NCBI GenBank assembly: GCA_020650975.1 | Contig: JAIPMN010003445.1 | Location: 11,199-32,290, forward strand | DNA length: 21,092 nt | Reading direction: 5' to 3' | From: Apostichopus californicus | Taxonomy: Eukaryota; Echinodermata; Holothuroidea; Aspidochirotida; Stichopodidae | Shown here: positions 10,301-19,000 of the stretch, one piece after another | Layout of the letters: the number at the start of each line of letters is the position of its first letter | Position numbering within the stretch: position 1 is the stretch's first letter | Translations under genes and position numbers: made by a program | The notes under the pieces: generated by a model | The model's database searches: none | What the model was told of the DNA's origin: nothing | The model's input: the letters and a program-made list of their open reading frames with translations, nothing else

Positions 10301-12483
10301 TTCTGTCACATGGAGGAAACGCATGGTTTATGGTGGAAAGTAATGGCAAGAACCATTCGTTGTAGAAACTAACATGGATTCCCAATTAATCATTTAAGAT
10401 GGTAGCCTATACAGTACTTTGTACTTCTAAGAGATCAAAAGTCCTTTTGAAGTTCACAGGAAATGATAATCTATCTGATTCTTCCCTGTGATTTAGTTGT
10501 ATCCTTCAACTAGATGAGCATTTCAACGATAATTTGATGAGAATCTGCCAGAATGAGATTGATTTAAATACTTTCACTTTCATGTCTTCAGTACAAAGTC
10601 CAAGCAAGGAAACATTTTTCTAACTTGTGTTGGATAACAGTATATAACCAGGAAATGGGTGAAGTAATTCGTGAAAGAACTGAGAATTCTAATTGAAGCT
10701 TCCTTCTTCCATTGTAGACAAGTTAGCTGTTTCCTTGTGGCCATGCAGGTTAAACTCACCTAATGCTAGGCCCTAGACTGTAAAGTAGGCCTTGCGTTCT
10801 CCACACAAACAAATCGTGTCGGTTTTCTGCCTGCTCAATTTCAGTGTTACTATTAAAATCTATGCAACTTTATCTGTTTGCAAAGTGTTCCCTGCACAAC
10901 AATATTTGGGCGGAAGTTACAGTAACACTCCTTGTGTGTACCTGTTATCAAGGGTGTCACATTGTAAAGCCACTCTATGCATTTAATGTACCTCCTGAGG
11001 GGTTTGTGCAGTACAATAAATTTGAGTTGTTTGCGTGTTGATAATATATAGGACAAAGAGTACATAGCTGCCAGTATTGTAGAACTGTTAGTACATTACA
11101 GTGACAGCTTGTCTTTGTGTAAAGGGCTAGAGAAACTAGGAACTTCTGTACTATGTACTGTACACAATACTACACATCACATACTTTTCAGCAGGTGTAC
11201 TAGTAATTTTCATCATAAGAGACTTTATATTTAAACATAAATACTTTATAATAACAAAGCAGTTATCACTGATATTCTTTTCTGATACTGAACAGACCAA
11301 GCTTTGGTTATCTAAAATTATATCACAATATACAAGATTAAAATTAACACTAAATCCCTGTACTGTCTACATGTGGTTCCCAAATGTTATCTGATGGAAG
11401 GAGGGACAAGTTGTGGCCTGGGGAGAGGACTAAGTTGATGGGTTCCCCCTCCCTTCGAAGGAAAATAATTTTGAAAGGTACCAGATTTGAAGTTCAAATT
11501 TAATACACCAAATCAGAATGGTTGAGTTACTGAACATTCAAGTTGCTATGAACAATTTACCTTTCTGTGCCCAAGTTGAGAGTAGCCAAATGAACAAATC
11601 ACAGTTGTAAAGGTTTCTCCATTTCTTAGGACAGTTAGAACTAAAATGTGCCATCCAGGCTGATAAAGGTCCATGTGAGCAAAAAGGTATAACTCAAAAG
11701 GTCAAACAGTCAGTTTGTATCATTTATTTTCATTCTTGAAAACATGAACATCAAATCACTTATTCTTCTGTTGCAACTAACCTCATTTCTTCACTTTGCT
11801 TCAGAGGTGAACTGGCCATGAACTTGCATATATTGGTATGAATGTATTATTGATATTTTAAATATCATTATTAGGCTAATAGCTATAGTAATAATATATG
11901 TTGTTGACTGCCACTTTGTTATGGCACAAATATTTTCATTTGACCTTGAATTGCTACCTTCAGGACTTAATGCATGAGTTTCCTGTGCCAAAAAAAAACT
12001 TCAGTTCGAGTGTAACTTGTTAAAATATCACAGTAACTTGGCTATAGGCTAGTTGTGGGCCATACATCTAGCACCTTATTGAGTAGGACTATTAATATTA
12101 ATGCATAATGGTGTACTGCAATTGGCCTTAGGCTATGATTATATTTATAAAGTATGATGCAGGATGTGGCTACTTAAGTTAGACCTACACACATAAACTT
12201 AATATAATAGTAGTAGTACTATGCTAATGAGATTGTAGCATATGCTAGACTATCAAGTATCATATAATAATAATTTATGTAGCCCTAACAATTTTAAGTA
12301 AGTCTAGGCTCAGTTAGGCGTTAGTTTACTGACACAGTGTACGGCTTAAACCGACAGTCGCCACTGATTCTTTAAAAAGCATAGGCTAGGCTTAGTGTGT
12401 TTTAAACTGACCGTGATTTGCTTATCTAAGACAGATGGAAGTACATCCATGTCCTGACTCCCATGTCGCGAGTTTGAAGACAT
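3672..12483 (-). CDS. SH3BP5: SH3BP5/SH3BP5L orthologue, complete, 6 coding exons
   Basis: SH3BP5-family proteins are coiled-coil guanine-nucleotide exchange factors for Rab11. Vertebrate SH3BP5 (Sab) also binds BTK and docks JNK at the outer mitochondrial membrane. Spliced exons on the minus strand are 12483-12412, 9547-9485, 7917-7789, 7546-7385, 6865-6692 and 4385-3672, giving 437 residues (human SH3BP5 is about 455). Residues 25-235 are the predicted long coiled coil, with family signatures ELETLN (26-31), WQEMLNQAT (132-140), INKSKPYFE (182-190) and ALQNLEIIS (223-231). GVGAES at 249-254 matches the start of the vertebrate tail. The tail (240-437) is Ser/Asp/Glu-rich and presumably disordered. 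All five introns are GT-AG and phase 0. The N-terminus lacks the acidic stretch of vertebrate SH3BP5. I infer it is the single pre-duplication orthologue of SH3BP5 and SH3BP5L. Identity is very likely; sub-family assignment is less certain. Confidence 0.93.
5163..5210. repeat. 11-bp tandem repeat, 4.4 copies
   Basis: Perfect repeats of tgcctggaggg start at 5163, 5174, 5185 and 5196, followed by a partial copy. They open a spurious frame on both strands. Confidence 0.95.
6157..6273. repeat. 43-bp direct duplication
   Basis: 6157-6199 and 6231-6273 are identical (tggtcaggtggaagcatgtg at each start), separated by 31 bp. They lie inside SH3BP5 intron 5. Confidence 0.95.
6692..6865 (-). CDS. SH3BP5: SH3BP5 coding exon 5 (58 codons)
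   Basis: Acceptor ATTTCAG is before 6865 and donor GTAAGT follows 6692. The exon begins VNEAEKDRLDSEEM and includes LKRNINKSKPYFEANNEF. That is the most conserved block of the family (vertebrate LKRAINKSKPYFELKA). Both ends are phase 0. Confidence 0.95.
6866..7384 (-). other. SH3BP5 intron 4 (519 nt) with duplicated donor
   Basis: GT-AG intron. A 35-bp direct duplication next to exon 4 copies the exon end and donor. Further in is a variable 12-15-bp repeat (ggggtattcaat, 7139-7212). No exon was seen. Confidence 0.85.
7139..7212. repeat. ggggtattcaat short tandem repeat
   Basis: About six imperfect copies of (g)gggtattcaat with spacers of 0-3 bases. It is intronic. Confidence 0.9.
7385..7546 (-). 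CDS. SH3BP5: SH3BP5 coding exon 4 (54 codons)
   Basis: The acceptor is CCCAAAG before 7546, with a poor pyrimidine tract. Donor GTAAGT follows 7385. The exon encodes LQQETQAAAVKFERAN at its start and WQEMLNQATMK at its end, matching AQQETQKAALRYERA and WQEMLNHAT of SH3BP5L. A duplicate of the donor region lies 35 nt into the intron; see findings. Confidence 0.93.
7547..7788 (-). other. SH3BP5 intron 3 (242 nt)
   Basis: The shortest intron of the gene. Donor GTTAGT; acceptor CCCAAAG with few pyrimidines. No embedded feature was seen. Confidence 0.85.
7789..7917 (-). CDS. SH3BP5: SH3BP5 coding exon 3 (43 codons)
   Basis: Acceptor TGATCAG is before 7917 and donor GTTAGT follows 7789. The 43 residues start EARVKFRAAMKDATRKLNEL and end REKAKE. 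They match vertebrate DARQKF..EATVKLDEL and the SKPYWEAR region, here as SRVYYDVR. Both ends are phase 0. Confidence 0.93.
8134..8348. repeat. 27-bp minisatellite, 8 copies
   Basis: Units tgtaggcggtttgtggttat + cataatt start at 8134, 8161 (26 bp), 8187, 8214, 8241, 8268, 8295 and 8322. Two sequence types occur: ggcggt with tcataatt, and ggcgat with ttataatt. Because 27 is a multiple of three, long repetitive frames open on both strands; these are not genes. Confidence 0.95.
9089..9179. repeat. 47-bp tandem duplication
   Basis: tacaacctatttacaatgag starts at 9089 and again at 9136. Both copies end in ctaccagtcaa (about 9132 and 9179). Intronic. Confidence 0.93.
9485..9547 (-). CDS. SH3BP5: SH3BP5 coding exon 2 (21 codons)
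   Basis: Acceptor TTTTAG is before 9547 and donor GTGAGT follows 9485. The 21 residues EELETLNIAAEDINTMELLL-G align without gaps to the vertebrate ELEKLN..DDIN..E segment that opens the first coiled-coil helix. Both ends are phase 0. Confidence 0.9.
9548..12411 (-). other. SH3BP5 intron 1 (2864 nt)
   Basis: Donor GTCAGT, acceptor TTTTAG. Long first introns often carry enhancers, but no specific site could be supported. Small open frames at 10792-11065 and 11791-11991 show no family similarity. Confidence 0.75.
12412..12483 (-). CDS. SH3BP5: SH3BP5 coding exon 1 (24 codons)
   Basis: The exon reads MSSNSRHGSQDMDVLPSVLD then KQIT, followed by a GTCAGT donor at 12411. Joined to exon 2 it gives LDKQIT-EELETLN, aligning with LDPRIQ-EELEHLN of vertebrate SH3BP5L. 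That match, the phase-0 junction and an in-frame TAG 45 nt upstream (12531-12529) with no ATG in between support this start. The ATG context (AAAA before ATG, T after) is acceptable. The exon is too short to appear in ORF scans. Weak points are the non-consensus C at donor position +3 and the low conservation of residues 1-18. Confidence 0.78.
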
Positions 12484-12760
12484 TTTTCTTCCTCTTTGCC
12501 CCCACCTTGTCAGTGGAGGCAGTGGCGTCTAATCTGGTAATATGTAACCAGTTTAACGCGACAGGCCTTGTCACTGAACTAAAATAGTTCAATGGTCCTT
12601 GGACAAATTACCAAAGATTCTGTCCTCCTTCTCCTACTGTGGGTTACTCAGTAGCCGAGCTCGTGTATATATGTAGTTAAGCTTGAATTGCACGCAAAAT
12701 ACATGTCGCGTTCCATGCACCGAGATATGGAACGCCAATCGTACTGGAAGTTCGAAGACA
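12430..12760 (-). promoter_or_regulatory. CpG-richer segment around SH3BP5 exon 1, candidate promoter/5' UTR
   Basis: CpG dinucleotides (gtcgcg, ggcgtc, aacgcg, gccgagctcg, gtcgcg, ccgag, acgccaatcg) are clearly denser than in the surrounding DNA. The segment overlaps and precedes the start codon. An inverted repeat gcgttccat / atggaacgc (12708-12716, 12727-12735) and a CCAAT sequence lie within. No TATA box or transcription start could be fixed. Confidence 0.35.
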
Positions 12761-13380
12761 TACACTGAATAACACACTGACACTTTAGTTAAGTCTAGTT
12801 ACGGGGTTTCCCTTCAAACGCCCTAATTTTACTTGTAATGCTTGGATGACCTTACTTATGATACATAAGCTACATTCCATTGTGTTTACGTTATCCAAGA
12901 TTCGTGAGCCGTTCTATTGAAATCGGAATTCCTTTTGTGGAATGGGTACGCTAAAATCAACTTCACCACGAGTTCACGAGTTGAATGAATACACGCAACA
13001 CAGAAACAAAGTCTGCAGTATGATACATTTCCGTCACTGCACTGTGTACGCAGTTATAATACATATAGGCCTACGGCACATGTTTGATGCACCCTGTACA
13101 AAACTTTCACTGTACGAGGTTTTTTATTAATACCTTCACAGATAACTTAAATAAAACATCGATAGTAGATCATACAATTATAACAAACTAGTGTGCTAAA
13201 TATGTCAGACCAGTTCAAAAGATACGAAAAACTTCTGGTAATTTTGAACTGGTATATCTTGCAACAAACTGAAGCAGACATTTTGGTAACCTCAAAGTTA
13301 AGGTTTCTATGGTGATGACGCAACTTTTCCGACAATCATGAGCGACTATTTACACACAATTGCAAACCTGTTTGGGAAAA
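12761..13380. other. Intergenic DNA upstream of SH3BP5
   Basis: No convincing exon. Small open frames (12942-13130 plus, 13147-13335 minus) have no recognisable similarity. Nothing further is supported. Confidence 0.5.
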
Positions 13381-13386
13381 TAAAAC

Positions 13387-13530
13387 GGGGAGGGGGAGCA
13401 GGGGGTATCTGTTTTCAGTATATAATTGTTTACCGCCCTCCCTATATTTTCGCATAGCTCCCAACTCTTGAGAAGGCAAATCGCCGTCCTGGGGGAGGGG
13501 TAGAAGGGGAGGGGGTATCCCCCTCCCCTT
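13387..13530. repeat. G-rich clusters with a perfect 12-bp hairpin
   Basis: G-runs sit at 13387-13405 and 13491-13515 (ggggg a gggg tagaa gggg a ggggg), fitting G-quadruplex rules. The second run ends in a perfect inverted repeat: aaggggaggggg (13504-13515), loop tat, ccccctcccctt (13519-13530). Confidence 0.8.
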
Positions 13531-13839
13531 TTGATTTTTTTGGGAATCCTGGTGATGCCTACATGTAAAATGGTGGCACTTAGAAAGGCTTTTGTCACCC
13601 AAAATTTTCTGAGAAATATGCATTTTTTTGTGTGTAACATCAATAAATTGAATAGTAGGTGATAATTCATTCTTTCCCGTGGCATGAAAATGTTCGCTGC
13701 TCGCCCCAATGAAAAGAAATATAGGCTAATTTGAGGTTCAAATGATGCTGTAAAGGAGGTTTTATACTCTATTATGCTAAATGCTAAAGAAATGATGGTT
13801 GCTAAGTCAAAATTTGATGCAATTTTTTTTATGTTTACT

Positions 13840-13935
13840 TGACAATGCGGGTTTTTCGGACGCTTGCGCAGGTTTGGGTGTTAGAATGCGGGTCCAACCC
13901 GCGAAATGCGGGTCAGTTGGGAGCTCTGATTTTCG
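13840..13935. repeat. GC-rich probable dispersed repeat with gcgggt motifs
   Basis: atgcgggt occurs at 13845, 13886 and 13906. gcgggt (13888-13893) pairs with acccgc (13897-13902). agttgggagct (13915-13925) is an inverted copy of agctcccaact at 13456-13466. The compositional jump and internal motif repetition suggest a non-autonomous mobile repeat. Confidence 0.4.
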
Positions 13936-15044
13936 GCTCGGTTGGTTATCCAACCCAGTCTTGTGCAAGTTGTCAGAGTAGTTTAAAATCTTTCATCGAT
14001 TTTTCTTGCAGAGGATGGGTAGGGCAGGGCATCTGGATTTTGTAGTTAGTAAGCGCCTCACAGCAATGGTGTACAACATACCAAAGAGCTTAATGCCAGT
14101 TGTTGACATTGTGACTGAACCCCTCTCATCTTACAATTGCCTTACATACTTTCACAACCTATCAACAGGCTTTGAAAATAACCGAATGCTGTTCGACTTC
14201 CAATAACCTTTGGCATAGATTTTTGAAACACTATAGACATCATGGACACTATGATCAACATTAACTTCCTTTCATCAGTGGATATATGAGCACTTTGTGG
14301 TTCACAAGTCTGACACTTTCCCACCCTACTCAAATGACACCAAACAATCATACAATTTAATAACGGTTTTTGGAAGGTGTATAACTTTTTCTTTAGTCAG
14401 TCAACAGATGCTTTAGCAGTAACTGTTTAGCTCGGAAGAAGTGACAGATTACCCCCCCCCCCCCACACACACGAACAGTCTCTTCATTCTAGCAACCCTC
14501 AACACTACCAGCACCATCAACATTTGGACACATGTGTGCAACAGACCCTTACACATCTACCAGGATTTGTTAACCAGACAGTCTTTTTGTGACTACAGGT
14601 ATTCTCCAAAAATCACACTGAGACATCTCCTAAGGCGTAAACTGCTCTGCCCACAGCAAGTAAACAAGAAGACATTTGTTGAAAAATATGAACAAAGGAA
14701 GCAAGAAACTTGCAAGTACAGTTAACCATTTTTTTTTTTTTTTTTTTAAATCATATTTGAAACTAATATTCTTGACCCTTGAATGGGCATCAAAGTATGC
14801 AAGACTTTAAGCCTTCTAATTGATTTCCTTTATGTAACATGAAGTATATGGAACTTACCAGTTTTATAAACTCCTAAAAGTATACCCTTAAATTAGAGTT
14901 GAATATGCAATGTGTAAATCATTTCACACTACTAGTTCTTACATATTAGGTATGCCTGTTTTGGAAAGGATTAAACAATTCACGCACACTACTAACAGAC
15001 TGCTTATCGATTATTAAAGATGCAAGTTTATACAGTGTTAAAAT
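13936..15044. other. Intergenic DNA, unassigned; one exon-like stretch
   Basis: A good plus-strand acceptor (tttttcttgcag, ending 14012) is followed by an open frame to 14206. A 94-codon frame runs 14441-14725. Neither matches a family I recognise, so no gene is called. Low-complexity tracts are a C-run at 14452-14464 and a T-run at 14730-14747. Confidence 0.3.
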
Positions 15045-15192
15045 CTTCTGAGGTTACTGGTGTTGAGATCCAAGCATTACTTCATTTTGTCAGACCTTCT
15101 GAGGTTACTGGTGTTGAATCCTAACATTACTTCATTATCAGACCTTCTGAGGTTACTGGTGTTGAATCCTAGCATTACTTTATTGTCAGAAC
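15045..15192. repeat. 48-51-bp triple tandem repeat
   Basis: Three copies of ttctgaggttactggtgttg start near 15046, 15097 and 15145, each followed by a cattacttcatt-type segment and tcagacc/tcagaac. Confidence 0.93.
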
Positions 15193-15857
15193 TAGTAAGC
15201 TTTTTCAGTCTGACAATTGAAAGATCTTGCTAAGGTCAAAATTCAAAGTCTCATAATTGTATAAATTTAAAATACATGTAGGTATGCCTGGTGAAAGGAC
15301 AGCTTTATCACTAGTTAGGCCATGGTCCATTATTGTGACTAGTTTACTAGTTTGTTATACATAATTCATATGTGAATCAAGTAGTGCTTTGCAGCAAAAT
15401 TATGATTCCACCAATTGAAAATTGACCAAATATAAACCAACTTTCTTTACAATGAATGTTTCATCTGTACTCTCATAAGACCCCAGTAACTGGAAGAATT
15501 CATCTGCTCAAATTGGTGACTAATTACTCATAAATAATAACCATTGTCTCAGATTATATAATTACAATAGCTCATAGCAACATCCTGGTAAACACTACCA
15601 CCCAATGCAGGCCTGAATCTAGTTTCTGGACATGTAAGTAGATCATATCATGATTTTATTTTGCAATACTAATAACATTTTGCAGTACTAAATTTGCATA
15701 CATTGTATTACTGAAGTTTAATCCCAGTTAGCTATCAACAGCTGTTGGAGGTATGGTGTTTCTTTGCAGACATGCACTTTATGAATCAATACACCTGTTA
15801 ATATGTACCCCCATTCTTGTGTAAAGATTACATCCACTATGTTATGTTTTCATTTTT
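15193..15857 (-). other. FARSB 3' UTR / flank
   Basis: On the sense strand AATAAA occurs at 15660-15655, about 200 nt after the TGA stop. It is the best poly(A)-signal candidate. The rest is AT-rich with no gene seen. Confidence 0.5.
15655..15660 (-). terminator. Candidate poly(A) signal of FARSB
   Basis: AATAAA on the minus strand, about 200 nt past the FARSB stop codon. The position is plausible, but no downstream GU-rich element was assessed. Confidence 0.4.
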
Positions 15858-16009
15858 TCATAGAAACGGTTCAATGGTTATCTCTAGGGCCGCACATGGG
15901 TTTGGAAGCTCAAACTTTGAGAGTACTTCTGGGTGAATTACTCCAAAGAATCCGATTGATTTGCTACGAACAATCAACTCTGCACATCGACCGGAGAAGA
16001 AAGTAGGAT
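15858..16009 (-). CDS. FARSB: FARSB terminal exon
   Basis: Acceptor TTTTCCAG is before 16009. With the one base carried over, the first codon is AAT. It then reads [40 protein letters not shown] and LEITIEPFL, with stop TGA at 15860-15858. Human: PAFFPGRCAEIF, GVLHPDVITKFEL, SLEINIGPFL. The minus-strand reading matches FARSB throughout; the plus-strand ORF over the same bases is a shadow. Confidence 0.94.
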
Positions 16010-19000
16010 CTGGAAAAGGGAATGTTTAAAGGAGTGACAAAACAATGACCAGACTGAATTTCTATTTCATTTAAATGAGTAGTCAAAATCCAAGGAGTTA
16101 AATGGCTGAAAATACACTGCAACTATATTCAAAGCATCCCAACTACATTAGAAACTTCAACACAGCAACAATATCTTTCTGACCAAATTGGGCAACATTA
16201 TACAAACTGAATCAATGACTACTGCAGATGATAGCAGTTAGTTAAACAATTTAGGTTCAATCTTTTCATTTCACCACTTACGATTTAATGTCAATGCTTT
16301 CGTTAATAATTTTTCAATAACCATAATTTAATGTCAATGCTTTCGTTTAAAGATTTTTCAATAACCATAATTTAGTGTCATTCTTTTAATGTCAGTACTT
16401 ACTCTCTGAAGCCTTCAGGTAATAACCGTCTTCTTTAGAGAAAGGAACTTCCAGAAGCTGCATGATCCTATCCAGTAAGCCGTGTATGACCTTAAAATGA
16501 AGCATTTCGAAAATAAAATATTACGTCTATGCATTAGGCAACTGTTTAAATTAAATTGAACCATATTCACATCCACTCTCCAACCACCACCACTACAACA
16601 TGGTGGATGACCCACATGGCATCTACAGAATTTCTGCTGCTAAATACCTACATTATATACACATTGATCTCCATAACTATTACAATGCTATATTCATATT
16701 ATATATTCATATGAATTGTTCATATTCATATTAATATTAACTATTTACAGTCATTAACTATTTGAATGTTGTTAATTACTCCACTAACCTCAAAGCCAGG
16801 AGATTTGTTGTAATGTACAGCACATAAATGTCTGTGATTCTGGGCACCCACATCTTTTTCCTCTGATTTGACCACTATGTCTGATATTTCAAATAGTTTC
16901 ATTGGTAGAGGCATCTTACGGTTACAGCTGATGGTTTTTAAGACTCCAGGCAAGAGGGAGGTTCTTGCAATCTACAAAGGAATCAAAGTAGTACAAATAT
17001 GTTTCATAAAACAGAGAAAAGAAGGCTATTTCTGTATAATTAAGAGTGTCAAATACTTTCATTAATCAGAACAGATGCTACAAAACACTACTCTCACCCA
17101 ATGCCCTCCCATCATGCTGATTTACACTCAGATATGCACACAAACACATAGATATGCACACAAACACAAAGATATGCACATCTAGATGTGTACACAAACA
17201 CATAGATATGCACACAAACACATAGCTATGTACACAAACACATAGATATGTACGCAAACACATAGATAGGCACGCAAACACATAGATAGGCATGCAAACA
17301 CATAGATATGCATGCAAACACATAGATGTGCATGCAAACACATAGATGTGTACACAAACACATAGATGTGCACACAAACACATAGATATACACACAACCA
17401 AATAGATATGTACACAAACACACATTAAATTCTTCCAAAGGATTCATTTTACTGAGTTTCAGACATTATTTTCGTTTTGGTAATTACTTCATAGAGCTTA
17501 CCTGGAATTCAGCAGTTTTGGGATTGGCAATGTGAACAGCAGGTACATCTGCTAGCTTATGCCTTACTTTTTCAGAAACATCCTCTCTTGAACACTGGCA
17601 AAACAAAGAGAGGGAGGGGAAAAATAATCATGTTATTTATCAGACATATGCATTGGAAACTTAGATTCAACCAAAACATTTCACAATCTACATGCAATTA
17701 TTTAGAAAACAAAAGCCTGCATGCTTAAATTAATCCATATTAGAATATTCTTGAACAACTGCAAAAGTAACATTTTGCATTTCAACATTTTGACTTTCAA
17801 TTGAAGTGACTTTCTGTATTGATTTCATTGCATGATAATATTGATTTACTAATATAAACAAATCAAAAATAAAAGTATAACTCTAAACTTCTAATAATAA
17901 GAAATCAACCTACGAAACCTGTAAAGTGTTTTGTGATCATGTTCTCATACCTAGGAATTTGCATTTTATTTTTTATTCTATCACTTGTTTTGTACGATGT
18001 TGAGCTAATTTCTATGACCTTTTTGTTTTTTAATAATGATCTGATGTATATGATTGCACTGCTTGGTTTGTACATGCTGGGTTTTCCTTTGACGGTTGTA
18101 TACGGTTGTTGTTGTGGGTTGACGGTTGTTGTTGACGGTTGTTGTTGACGGTTGGAGAGTATGCCATCAGATTGTAGCAAATTACACAAAAAGGGGTTCA
18201 GCTTTAAGTCTCCGTATATATAAATTGTGTATGACATTTTAATAACCTTTAACAAAATCACTTCCCTGCAAGATGTCAGTGAAAGATTTAACCATGGTAG
18301 TGTACTCACCAAGGCAAAAGTAAGAACCTCAGTGAACCCAGCTGCTGCTATATCTAACCTGAGCAAGTCGGTCAGTTTGTTGACAGGGAATTGATTGCCG
18401 ATGGTGGTCACTGGAGGAATGCGTTCTGTGATGTTATTGAAACCGTGGGCAACAGCTACATCTTCAATGATATCACAAGCATGGATGACATGTGAACATA
18501 GAACATGTTAAAGAGAATAATTGGAAGAGAATGCAAATTGAAACCATGGAGATATAGTGTTGATGTTCATTTTATATGTGATATCAAGACATTACCCACT
18601 AAACCATACTCGTTGTTAAACTGCTATTCATTCATACTTAGTAAAGTTTCCTAAATCCTATTGGTCCATTCAGGTCAGCTGACCGTGGTTAATCCTGTGA
18701 GTAACGCACGGTAAAATTACGAGGCATCACTTTAATAAATCTTTGGTTATATGTAAACAAAAATGTTTTGTTTTATGATTTTTCCCCCACACAAATGGTA
18801 GTGTATGAATGAACAGGGTTAATCAACGGTCTAGCGTGCGTTACTCACATGATTAATGCACTCCGGGTGTTAATGCTATCGCTGGATGCACTCGGGCTCC
18901 GCCCTCATGCATCGCTTGCATTATACCCCGATCGTGCATTAATCCTGTGAGTAACGCACACTAGACCGTTGATTAACCCCTTATTAGTCAACTTATCAAA

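Noticed and set aside
11782-11819. Alternative SH3BP5 first exon (ATG GCC AGT ... ATGAG before a GTTAGT donor)
   Set aside because: It ends in phase 2; joined to exon 2 it reaches a stop within seven codons and does not match the family N-terminus.
13336-13709. 95- and 119-codon minus-strand frames
   Set aside because: Pro/Leu-rich frames arise from the G-rich clusters on the opposite strand; no domain recognised, probably repeat-derived.
14142-14351. 69-codon minus-strand frame
   Set aside because: No similarity recognised and no supporting splice signals.
17078-17447. Three overlapping Cys/Val/His-rich minus-strand frames
   Set aside because: Translations of the 20-bp minisatellite in an intron; present in all three frames.
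17905-18411. 168-codon minus-strand frame as one protein
   Set aside because: Only its first part (18411-18310) is real FARSB exon; the remainder is read-through past the GTGAGT donor into intron.
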